Shown: in pieces, positions 1-7,139 of the stretch
How the letters are laid out: every line of letters begins with the position of its first letter
Numbering within the stretch: position 1 is the stretch's first letter
Assembly (NCBI GenBank): GCA_964390795.1
Contig: CAYMLQ010000200.1
Span: 1 to 10,481 of the forward strand
DNA length: 10,481 nt
From: CAYMLQ01 sp964390795
GTDB taxonomy: Bacteria; Verrucomicrobiota; Kiritimatiellia; RFP12; UBA1067
Reading direction: 5' to 3'
Program-made: the position numbers and the translations under genes
Notes under the pieces: model-generated
What the model saw: the letters and a program-made list of their open reading frames with translations, nothing else
The model's database searches: none
What the model was told of the DNA's origin: nothing

Positions 1-2010
1 TGGGCGCAGACCAGTTGGCGCGGCGGCTTCATCCTCAAGGCCGAAGGCCCCTACGACGCGGCGCTCACCACCGGCAAGGCTGAATGGGAGGTCGCCGAAC
101 TCCCCGGCGCGACCCTGACGCCGCCCACCGTAGGCCCCTTTGCCACCGGCGCCCAGTTCGACATGGCCGGCTGCGGCCCCTCCTGGCAGACCGGCCCTTT
201 CACCAAGGCCATCGTCGTGCGCGAACCCGTCAGGGCCACCGTCTACGGGCTCAGCGCGCCGGGTTGGCACCTCTACCCCTCCACGCTCCCCGACCAGCTC
301 AGCCGGCGCGTCACGCCCGGCCGCGTCGTCGCCGTGGCCCCCTCGGCCGACCCAGCCCTCGCCTTCACCGCGCAACACGCCGCCGCGCCTGAGCGCGCCG
401 CGTGGCAGGCGCTGGTCAGTGACGGACGCCCGCTCACGCTGCCGACGAACACGAGCGTAACCGCCCTGTGGGATCTGGGCGACTACTACTGCGCCTATCC
501 GCAGCTCGCGCTCGACGGCGGCAGCGGCAGCCGGATCGTCTGGTCATGGGCCGAGGCGCTCATCGACACCCAGAAGCACAAGGGCAACCGCAGCGCCTTC
601 GAAGGCAAGAGCCTGCCCGGCGTGGACGACACTGCCCGCCCGGACGGTCGTGCCGGCGCGTCCTTCGCGCCCTTCTGGTGGCGCAGCGGCCGCTGGTGCG
701 CCCTGCGCATCACCACCGGCGACACCCCGCTTACGCTCCGCTCCCTGGCGCTCGAAGAGACGCGCTATCCGGTCAGCGGCGACGACGCCTTCACCTGCGA
801 CGACCCGCGCGTGGCGGGCATCCGCGCGCTCGCCCTTCGCGGCCTGCAGATGTGCATGCACGAGACCTACGTCGACTGTCCCTACTACGAGCAGCAGATG
901 TACCCCGGCGACACCCGCGTGCAGATGCTCGTCAACCATGTGATCTCGGCCGACCCTCGTCTGACGCTCCGCGCGATCGATCTTTTCGACTACTCGCGCC
1001 GCGACAGCGGCCTCATCGGCATGAACTACCCCACCTGGGGTACGCAGGACTCGGTCACCTACTCGCTGATCTGGCCGCTGATGCTGCGCGACTGCCTGGC
1101 GTGGCGGCGTTGCGATACCGTGTGGCTGAAAGCCAAGGCGCTGGGCCTGCGCAGCCTGCTGAGCGGCGTGGCCTATTACGAAAACGCCGACGGGCTGATC
1201 GCCAACCTGCCGGGCTGGTCATTCATCGACTGGGTGCCCTCCTGGAAGACCGGCAACGCGCCCGACGGCTCGGCCCTCAACGCGCCCAACAACCTTTTCT
1301 ACCTGCACGCGCTGCTCGCCTCGGCCGAGATCGAGGAGGCGCTCGGCGAGCCGCTGCTCGCGCATCGCTGCCGCGACAAAGCTGCGACGGTCGCCGCCGC
1401 GCTCCAGAAGACCTTCTGGAACGACGCGCGCGGCCTGCTGGCCGACGACACCCGGCAGAGCCTGTTCAGCGAGCATGCGCAGTGCCTGATGCTGCTGGCC
1501 GACGCCCTGCCGACCGACCGCGCGAAACGCGCTTACGAAGGACTGACGACCGCGAAAGACCTGGCGCGCTGCACGGTCTACTTCTCGCACTACCTCTTCG
1601 AGACCTACTTCAAGTTCGGCCGCGCAGACCTTTTCCTGAACCGCCTGAACCTCTGGCAGGAGTACGTGAACCTCGGGCTCTGCACGCCGATGGAGGAGCC
1701 AGGAGAGTCGCGCAGCGACTGCCACGCGTGGGGTGCGCATCCGATCACCTTCATGCACACCGGCCTCGCGGGCGTGCGTCCCGCAGCGTCAGGCTTCACG
1801 CGTGTGCGCATCGCGCCCTGTCCCGGCCCGCTGAAACGTATCGCCAGCAAGACCCCGCACCCTGACGGGCTGATCGAAACCGACCTAACCTTCGACGGAA
1901 AGGGCGGCGTCACCGGCACCGTCACGCTGCCGCCGGGTCTCACCGGCGAATTCGTCTGGAACGGTGCCGCCACGCCCCTCAAGCCCGGCCTCCAAGGACT
2001 TAAGCCCTGA
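1..2010 (+). CDS. Alpha-L-rhamnosidase-like glycoside hydrolase (GH78), 5'-truncated by the window edge
   Basis: The frame is open from base 1 to a TGA at 2008-2010 (669 codons), so the true start lies outside the window. Numbering from window codon 1, DCPYYEQQ begins at D292 and is followed by PGD at 302-304. This matches the GH78 signature in which the Asp of DCP and the Glu five residues later (here E297) form the acid side of the catalytic site. Further on are GWSFIDW, then MEEPGESRSDCHAWGAHP, where E565 is the candidate catalytic base and SDCHAW starts at S572. The last ~90 residues, from GVRPAASGF, look like the C-terminal beta-sandwich of the family. GH78 enzymes release L-rhamnose from polysaccharides and glycosides by an inverting mechanism. 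Any signal peptide would be in the missing part, so location is unknown. The fold family is clear; substrate specificity is inferred. The gene converges on the purF-like gene with 13 bp between stops. Confidence 0.88.
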   Translation, partial: WAQTSWRGGFILKAEGPYDAALTTGKAEWEVAELPGATLTPPTVGPFATGAQFDMAGCGPSWQTGPFTKAIVVREPVRATVYGLSAPGWHLYPSTLPDQLSRRVTPGRVVAVAPSADPALAFTAQHAAAPERAAWQALVSDGRPLTLPTNTSVTALWDLGDYYCAYPQLALDGGSGSRIVWSWAEALIDTQKHKGNRSAFEGKSLPGVDDTARPDGRAGASFAPFWWRSGRWCALRITTGDTPLTLRSLALEETRYPVSGDDAFTCDDPRVAGIRALALRGLQMCMHETYVDCPYYEQQMYPGDTRVQMLVNHVISADPRLTLRAIDLFDYSRRDSGLIGMNYPTWGTQDSVTYSLIWPLMLRDCLAWRRCDTVWLKAKALGLRSLLSGVAYYENADGLIANLPGWSFIDWVPSWKTGNAPDGSALNAPNNLFYLHALLASAEIEEALGEPLLAHRCRDKAATVAAALQKTFWNDARGLLADDTRQSLFSEHAQCLMLLADALPTDRAKRAYEGLTTAKDLARCTVYFSHYLFETYFKFGRADLFLNRLNLWQEYVNLGLCTPMEEPGESRSDCHAWGAHPITFMHTGLAGVRPAASGFTRVRIAPCPGPLKRIASKTPHPDGLIETDLTFDGKGGVTGTVTLPPGLTGEFVWNGAATPLKPGLQGLKP

Positions 2011-2023
2011 TCACGGCGTTGTC

Positions 2024-3499
2024 TTAGACTTGCGGCGAGCCTGCGGCGCACGGGCTCGCGCAGCGCGTGCAGCCGTGCGTGCACCCGTTCGGTTTGGAGA
2101 CATCCTCTCCTGACCAGCAATAGGTGCAGAGCTTCTCTTTGGGCAGATCGATCGCCTCGACCAGATCGTCCATCCGCTGGTACGCCAGCGACGAGAGGCC
2201 CAGCCGCTGGCGGATCCGCCCCACCATCTCTTTGTAAGGCGCGCCATCCGGATCGCGGTAGCCCGACACGTCGGCGTTGTCACCATCGATCTCGCGGATG
2301 GTGCGCCGCGTGGCCAGATCCATCTCGCTCTTCGAGCGCGAAAAGTTCAGGAAGCGGCACTGGTAGAGGAGCGGCGGACAGGCGATGCGCATGTGGATCT
2401 CCTTTGCGCCGTCGTCGTAGAGCCTCTTCACCTGGTCGCGCAACTGGGTGCCGCGCACGATCGAGTCGTCGCAGAAGATCAGGCGTTTTCCGTGGATCAG
2501 GCCCGGCACGGGAATCAGCTTCATCTGCGCAATCAGTTCGCGCTCATGCTGGTTCGGCGGCATGAAGCTGCGCGGCCACGTGGGCGTGTATTTGACGAAG
2601 GGCCGCGCGTAGCGGATGCCCGCCTGAACCGCATACCCCAGCGCGTGCGCCACTCCCGAGTCAGGCACGCCGCCCACCGAGTCGGCTTCGACAGGATTGC
2701 GGCGCGCCAGCGCGCCACCGCACCGGTAACGTGACACCTCCACGTTGCGGCCTTCGTAGGAGGATGCCGGATATCCGAAATAGACCCACAGGAACGAGCA
2801 GATCGCCATTTGATCGCCGGCGGGCAGCACGGTCTCCGCACCTTCCGGGGTGCAGATCACCATCTCGCCCGGCCCGAGTTCGCGGCTGACCACATAGCCG
2901 AGGTTCGGAAAACTGCACGTCTCCATCGCCGCGGCCATCGCGCCGTCCTTCTGGCCGAGTATCACCGGCGTACGCCCATACCGGTCGCGCACCGCATACA
3001 GCACGCCTTCACTGGTGAGCAGCAGCATGGAGCAGGACCCTTCGATTTTTTCCTGCGCATAACGCACGCCCTGCTCGAACGTCTCCTGCGAATTGATGAG
3101 CATCGCGACCAGTTCGGTGGGGTTGAGCCCGCCTCGGCTCATCTCCGAGAACTGTACGGGGCGGTGCGAGAACAGCTCTTTCATCAGCGAGTTGATGTTC
3201 GTCATCACCCCCACCGTGATAATCGCGTAGACGCCCAGGTGCGAAGCGATGACCAGCGGCTGATCCTCGTTGTCGCTGATCACGCCGATGCCGCATTTGC
3301 CGTGGAACCGTTTGAAGTCGCCTTCAAACTTGGTGCGGAACTGCGAATTGGAAATGTCGTGAATCGCCCGCTGAAAGCCCCGGTCGTCCAGGACCGCCAA
3401 GCCACCGCGCATCGTGCCGAGATGCGAATGATAATCGGTGCCGAAAAAGAGATCCGCCACACAGTCTGCCTTCGAGACGACGCCAAAGAAACCACCCAT
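2024..3499 (-). CDS. purF: PurF-like amidophosphoribosyltransferase lacking glutaminase active-site residues
   Basis: A 491-residue protein starting MGGFFGVVSK from an ATG with SD AGGAGG four bases upstream. PurF makes phosphoribosylamine from PRPP and glutamine in the first committed step of purine synthesis. The PRTase half is well kept: PRPP loop CDDSIVRGT (343-351) and flexible loop KYTPTWPRSFMPPNQ (303-317). Likely [4Fe-4S] ligands C234, C381, C458 and C461 fall close to Bacillus PurF C236, C382, C437 and C440. The N-terminal Ntn-type half is altered: residue 2 is Gly instead of the nucleophilic Cys, the HTRY stretch is replaced by GVISD near 72-76, and the NGN oxyanion stretch by TVGVMTN near 95-101. 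It therefore may use free ammonia, an ammonia-donating partner, or do another PRPP reaction. From memory, Bacteroidota and other anaerobes have close relatives beginning MGGFFG. A Cys-rich tail follows C461. No purine gene is adjacent. Confidence 0.9.
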   Translation of the reverse strand: MGGFFGVVSKADCVADLFFGTDYHSHLGTMRGGLAVLDDRGFQRAIHDISNSQFRTKFEGDFKRFHGKCGIGVISDNEDQPLVIASHLGVYAIITVGVMTNINSLMKELFSHRPVQFSEMSRGGLNPTELVAMLINSQETFEQGVRYAQEKIEGSCSMLLLTSEGVLYAVRDRYGRTPVILGQKDGAMAAAMETCSFPNLGYVVSRELGPGEMVICTPEGAETVLPAGDQMAICSFLWVYFGYPASSYEGRNVEVSRYRCGGALARRNPVEADSVGGVPDSGVAHALGYAVQAGIRYARPFVKYTPTWPRSFMPPNQHERELIAQMKLIPVPGLIHGKRLIFCDDSIVRGTQLRDQVKRLYDDGAKEIHMRIACPPLLYQCRFLNFSRSKSEMDLATRRTIREIDGDNADVSGYRDPDGAPYKEMVGRIRQRLGLSSLAYQRMDDLVEAIDLPKEKLCTYCWSGEDVSKPNGCTHGCTRCASPCAAGSPQV

Positions 3500-3503
3500 A
3501 TGA

Positions 3504-3509
3504 CCTCCT
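3504..3509 (-). promoter_or_regulatory. Shine-Dalgarno site of the purF-like gene
   Basis: On the minus strand AGGAGG is followed by TCAT and then ATG. This fixes the start at 3499 and thereby the N-terminus MGGFFG. No alternative start that would place a Cys at residue 2 is seen in the frame just upstream. Confidence 0.8.
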
Positions 3510-3641
3510 GAGCAATTGAACGATTGAATGTCCGTTAAGCCCGCTCACGTTGGTTCACACAGTACCTTTTTCTGGGCCTCAAGCCAACCAAAATGTGACA
3601 AAAAAGTCCTAACGACAATTCTGTTATTCAACGGTTTGCTG

Positions 3642-3670
3642 TTGCCCGCGCCTCACGCGTCAAGTATTCT
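3642..3670 (+). promoter_or_regulatory. Possible sigma70-like promoter for the AsmA-miaB-rlmD operon
   Basis: TTGCCC at 3642-3647 and TATTCT at 3665-3670 are 17 bp apart, each matching four of six consensus bases. They sit about 30 bp before the ATG at 3700. The match is weak and could be chance; it is listed because position and spacing fit. Confidence 0.25.
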
Positions 3671-3699
3671 ACTTCCCATCGCGGATCTGTTGAAACCTG

Positions 3700-5709
3700 A
3701 TGGCGCTCTTCACTGCCTCCATGTGGAAATTCCTGACATTCATCGGCTCGGTTCTCAAAACGCTCTTCTGGTTGGCGCTCGTTCTTGCGCTGGCCGGTTT
3801 CGTCGCGCTCTACGTTCTCGAGCGCGATATGCCTCAACCCCTGGTGAGCCGCATCGCCGAGGCGTGTTCAACCGACGACATCCTCTGCCGTATCGGCCGA
3901 GCCACCTTCAGCCTGCGGAGCGGACTGCACCTGCACCAGGTCAAAGCGTTTCCCAAGCGCATCGCGGATTCGGCCCTCGTATCGGTCGATGAGATCACGG
4001 TCAGCATCGCGCTCCAGCCCCGGATGAATCGGCACGAGCGCGTGCGCGGCATCACGCTCAAGAACGTCAGCTTCCCAACCCTTCCCAAAAAGCCGCCGAA
4101 GTCTGACACCCCTGCCGAATCCCAGCCTGCCGTGTACGCGCCCGTCCAGGCCAGCCCGACGCCTCTCCTACTCCCGTCCGTGCCCCCGTTCCCTCTCGTC
4201 ATCGAGAAGGCGAACATCCTGGGTCTGTTAGCCGAGCGGATCACCGCAACCGTGGCCCTCTCGGGCACTCGCATCGTGGTCACTCAGGCCACCGTCGCGT
4301 GGCCCGACAAGACTTTCGCGATGAAAATCGACGGCGGTGTCACCGCCGATTTCGACACGCGGATCGTTTCGGGCACCGCCAAAGGGCAGACGTTTCCGGA
4401 AAACATCCTGCCGCTGCTCTCCGCCCTGCGCGCCCGCGGCGCCATCAAGCAGATCGACTGCTTCTCGAAGCTCGAGCGCCCCGTCGGCGCCGAAGCCGCT
4501 TTCGACGTCAACATGGACAACAGTGACTTCGTCTTGCGCCTCGCACTGGATGTCGGCCCCTGCGCTTACCGGCAGGTGCCGATGAAATTCGCACGGGGCA
4601 CTGTCTGCGCCTATGGCACGAACATCTACACCACCGTGGCTGTGGGGCCGCTTCAGGCAGAAAGCGCCACCGGCCCCCTCTCAGGCCGGCTGGTCTACCG
4701 GGAGGACACGGAAGGCATCGAATTCGACACCACCTCAGCCATGGACCTCCAGCAGATGGTCTCCGTCATCAACATCCTGAATAGCGGCGAGCTGAAACCC
4801 GTCCGCTGCTTCACGCCACCCCGTGTCACCGCCAAGGGCGTCATGGCCGTTGACTCCAAAAAAAGCACGGTAACAAACTCGCTCGTGGGAAAGATCGCGT
4901 TTGACGAAGGCTCGATCTTCAATCTGCATGTGAAAAACGTGACCAGCGACTTGAAAGTCCAAGGATACTCGGCACTCTTCGACAACGTCATTGGAACGTG
5001 CGACAGCGGCGGCACGATAGCCGGAAACCTCATTTTCACCTTCCCGAACTACGCAGCCACCTCGACGGTATTCACAACGCGCGCCACGCTGACTGACATT
5101 GATCTCTCAGACCTCTCCCACGTCTTCAACATCACCAACGAGCGCGTCGGCTTGGTCTCTGGAAATATCCTTCTTCACGGCCGCACGAACCATCGCACGG
5201 TCGCTTCGCTCGAGGGCGAGGGCAAGCTGAACATCCGCGAAGGCACGCTCCACCGCATGCCGCTCTTCGCCGGCTTCACCGACTATCTGGCGCGAAACAT
5301 TCCCGGCGTTTCCGCCCTCGTCAACCAGTCCTCCGGCTCCATGGACTTCACCATCCGCGACGGCATCCTCCGCACAGAGAACCTGCTGGTCGAGGGCGAC
5401 CTCTTCAGCATCACTGGCCGCGGTTCCTATAACCTCGACACCGACGCGTTGGATTTTGTTATGCGTGCCAACATTTTCAAGCAGAAGACCATTGCCGGCC
5501 GCATCACCCGCCTGGTCACCCTGCCGTTCACCCGACTGTTACTGGAGTTCAAGGTATTCGGCACCATCGACAATCCGGAATGGTCCTATGCCAGCATCAT
5601 CGAAAGAATCACCGACAGCCTGACCGACTTATCGGACCAGACCAAAAACACACCCGCCCTGCCTGAACAACCCATCCCACCTCCGCCGGCACCGGCGGTC
5701 GCGCCGTGA
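3700..5709 (+). CDS. AsmA-like membrane-anchored envelope protein
   Basis: A 669-residue protein. Residues ~20-40 (LFWLALVLALAGFVALYVLE) form one hydrophobic segment after a short basic N-terminus, giving a signal anchor with the remainder in the periplasm. A proline-rich linker spans ~130-165. The C-terminal third has the beta-rich pattern of AsmA-like C-terminal domains, with the GEGKLNIREGTL and SGSMDFTIRDGILRTENL stretches and a closing VFGTIDNPEW, then a proline-rich tail. AsmA/TamB/YhdP relatives are linked to outer-membrane assembly and phospholipid transport; the exact role here is inferred from that. No clear SD precedes ATG 3700, and an in-frame ATG at 3721 (MWKFLTF) would give a near-identical protein. 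Its TGA overlaps the GTG from which miaB may start, suggesting cotranscription. Family assignment rests on overall pattern, not on a catalytic motif. Confidence 0.75.
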   Translation: MALFTASMWKFLTFIGSVLKTLFWLALVLALAGFVALYVLERDMPQPLVSRIAEACSTDDILCRIGRATFSLRSGLHLHQVKAFPKRIADSALVSVDEITVSIALQPRMNRHERVRGITLKNVSFPTLPKKPPKSDTPAESQPAVYAPVQASPTPLLLPSVPPFPLVIEKANILGLLAERITATVALSGTRIVVTQATVAWPDKTFAMKIDGGVTADFDTRIVSGTAKGQTFPENILPLLSALRARGAIKQIDCFSKLERPVGAEAAFDVNMDNSDFVLRLALDVGPCAYRQVPMKFARGTVCAYGTNIYTTVAVGPLQAESATGPLSGRLVYREDTEGIEFDTTSAMDLQQMVSVINILNSGELKPVRCFTPPRVTAKGVMAVDSKKSTVTNSLVGKIAFDEGSIFNLHVKNVTSDLKVQGYSALFDNVIGTCDSGGTIAGNLIFTFPNYAATSTVFTTRATLTDIDLSDLSHVFNITNERVGLVSGNILLHGRTNHRTVASLEGEGKLNIREGTLHRMPLFAGFTDYLARNIPGVSALVNQSSGSMDFTIRDGILRTENLLVEGDLFSITGRGSYNLDTDALDFVMRANIFKQKTIAGRITRLVTLPFTRLLLEFKVFGTIDNPEWSYASIIERITDSLTDLSDQTKNTPALPEQPIPPPPAPAVAP

Positions 5710-7076
5710 CCCGGCACTCTACCCCTCTTATGCGCTTTATTCTTCACACCTACGGCTGCCAAATGAACGTCCGCGATTCCGAGGCGGCCTGCGCCATGCT
5801 GGAGGCCGCCGGTCACCAGAAGGCCCTCAACGAAAACGACGCCGACCTCGTCGTCGTCAACACTTGCAGCGTGCGCGGCAAGGCGGAGGACAAGGCCCTC
5901 GGCAAACTCGGGCTGCTCTGCACCTCCAAGCGCGAGCGGCCCGGCCGCATCATCGGCGTGATGGGCTGCATGGCCCAGCGCCTCGGCGCAAGCATATTCA
6001 GCAAGGTTCCCGGGCTGGACTTCTCCGTCGGCACCCGCAGGTGCGGCGCCATTCCGCGCCTGGTGGCGCGCGTTCAAGCCGGCGAAACCCACATTCACGA
6101 GATCTCCAGCCCGGATGAGACGCCCGACGTGCCGGACGCGCATAACGAGTCTGGCTTCTCGGCGTTTGTCACCGTCCTGCTCGGCTGCAACCGCCGCTGC
6201 GCCTACTGCATCGTGCCTGACGTGCGCGGCCCCGAGTTCAGCCGGCCTGCGCGCGAAATCATTGCCGAGACCGCCGCGCTGGCCCGCCACGGCATCCGCG
6301 AGGTCACGCTCCTCGGCCAGAGCGTCATGAACTACGGCCGAGCCAACGCCGTCTGGGACGCCTCCGCGCCGGCCAGTCCCGGCGGCTTCACCGAGCCTTT
6401 CGCACGCCTGCTGGAGGCGGTCGCCGCCATCCCCGGCATCGTCCGCATCCGTTTCACCTCGGGGCACCCTTCCGGCTGCACGGACGAACTCGTCCGCGCC
6501 ATGCGCAGCCTGACGCAGGTGTGCCACCACCTGCACCTGCCCGTGCAGTCCGGCTCCGACCGCATCCTCGGCCTCATGCGGCGCGGCTACACGCGCGCCG
6601 ACTATCTCGACGCCGTGCGCCGCCTGCGCGAGGCCATGCCCGACTTCGCCCTCACCACCGACGTCATCGTCGGCTTCCCCGGCGAGACGCTCGAAGATTT
6701 CGAGGCGACGCGCGCGCTGATGCGCGAGGCCGATTTCGATAACGCCTTTATTTTCAAGTACTCGCCGCGCCCCGGCACACCCGCCGCAGCCTGGAAGGAC
6801 GACGTGTCTGAAACCGAAAAGATGCGGCGCAACCAGGTGCTGCTTGAGGATCAGGACGTGCGCGGACTTGCCGCCAATCTGCGGCTCGTCGGTACCGTGC
6901 AGGAGGTGCTGGCCGAAGGCCCCAGCCTGCGCAACGCCGCTCGCTGGGCCGGGCGCTCGCCCGGCAACAAGATCGTCATCTTCGATCCTCAGCCAAGTGT
7001 GCAGCCCGGTGCGCTGGCACGCATCCGCATCACCCGCGCCGCGCCCCAAACCCTCTACGGCGACATCGTCCTCTGA
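5706..7076 (+). CDS. miaB: MiaB, tRNA-2-methylthio-N6-isopentenyladenosine synthase
   Basis: MiaB is a radical SAM methylthiotransferase that converts i6A37 to ms2i6A37 in tRNAs reading UNN codons. Counting from the GTG at 5706 (456 residues), the N-terminal UPF0004 domain carries the three auxiliary cluster cysteines C18 (TYGCQMN), C54 (NTCSVRGKAEDK) and C88 (MGCMAQ). The radical SAM motif CNRRCAYC has C161, C165 and C168 and is followed by IVPDVRG. A TRAM RNA-binding domain occupies about the last 65 residues, ending GDIVL. The CSVR context favours MiaB over RimO or MtaB. The GTG overlaps the upstream TGA by 4 bp (GTGA), but the in-frame ATG at 5730 gives MRFILHTYGCQMN, nearer the usual MiaB N-terminus, and is probably the real start. 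Neither has a clear SD, so coupling to the upstream gene is likely. Motifs and length look normal. Confidence 0.95.
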   Translation: MTRHSTPLMRFILHTYGCQMNVRDSEAACAMLEAAGHQKALNENDADLVVVNTCSVRGKAEDKALGKLGLLCTSKRERPGRIIGVMGCMAQRLGASIFSKVPGLDFSVGTRRCGAIPRLVARVQAGETHIHEISSPDETPDVPDAHNESGFSAFVTVLLGCNRRCAYCIVPDVRGPEFSRPAREIIAETAALARHGIREVTLLGQSVMNYGRANAVWDASAPASPGGFTEPFARLLEAVAAIPGIVRIRFTSGHPSGCTDELVRAMRSLTQVCHHLHLPVQSGSDRILGLMRRGYTRADYLDAVRRLREAMPDFALTTDVIVGFPGETLEDFEATRALMREADFDNAFIFKYSPRPGTPAAAWKDDVSETEKMRRNQVLLEDQDVRGLAANLRLVGTVQEVLAEGPSLRNAARWAGRSPGNKIVIFDPQPSVQPGALARIRITRAAPQTLYGDIVL

Positions 7077-7087
7077 TGCCCGCACCC

Positions 7088-7115
7088 ACTATCACACTTT
7101 GAAAGGTGTGATAGT
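7088..7115 (+). repeat. Perfect inverted repeat (hairpin) between miaB and the rlmD-like gene
   Basis: ACTATCACAC at 7088-7097 pairs exactly with GTGTGATAGT at 7106-7115 around an 8-base loop, which can tighten further through T-G and T-A pairs. It begins 11 bp after the miaB stop and ends 24 bp before the next start. No T-run follows, so it is a poor intrinsic terminator. An mRNA-processing or stabilising hairpin, or a dyad operator for a DNA-binding protein, are alternatives. The arms are A/T-richer than their surroundings. Confidence 0.6.
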
Positions 7116-7139
7116 CAGCCTCTCCGAGAATACCCACCT

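Larger units (their letters stand above)
3500..3699. promoter_or_regulatory. Divergent intergenic region between the purF-like and AsmA-like genes
   Basis: This 200-bp gap separates two divergent genes and is visibly richer in A/T than the flanking genes, so promoters for both directions should lie here. Close to the purF start is a short direct repeat, ATTGAA at 3515-3520 and 3523-3528. I see no convincing consensus promoter for the minus strand, no riboswitch-like structure and no RNA gene. A six-frame reading gives only short non-descript ORFs. Confidence 0.5.

Noticed and set aside
468..1865. Long plus-strand ORF (465 codons) inside the GH78 gene in another frame
   Set aside because: Its translation is arginine/alanine-rich low-complexity typical of off-frame reading in GC-rich DNA, while the GH78 frame has clear family motifs throughout.
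2011..2023. Possible terminator between the convergent GH78 and purF-like genes
   Set aside because: Only 13 bp separate the stops and no hairpin with a T-run is visible.
2810..3511. Plus-strand ORF of 233 codons antisense to the purF-like gene
   Set aside because: It mirrors the purF frame, has no recognisable domain, and the opposite strand carries conserved motifs and a strong SD.
5586..7085. Minus-strand ORF of 499 codons antisense to miaB
   Set aside because: It is rich in Gly, Ala, Arg, Val and Asp with no motif; the plus strand encodes complete MiaB motifs over the same bases.
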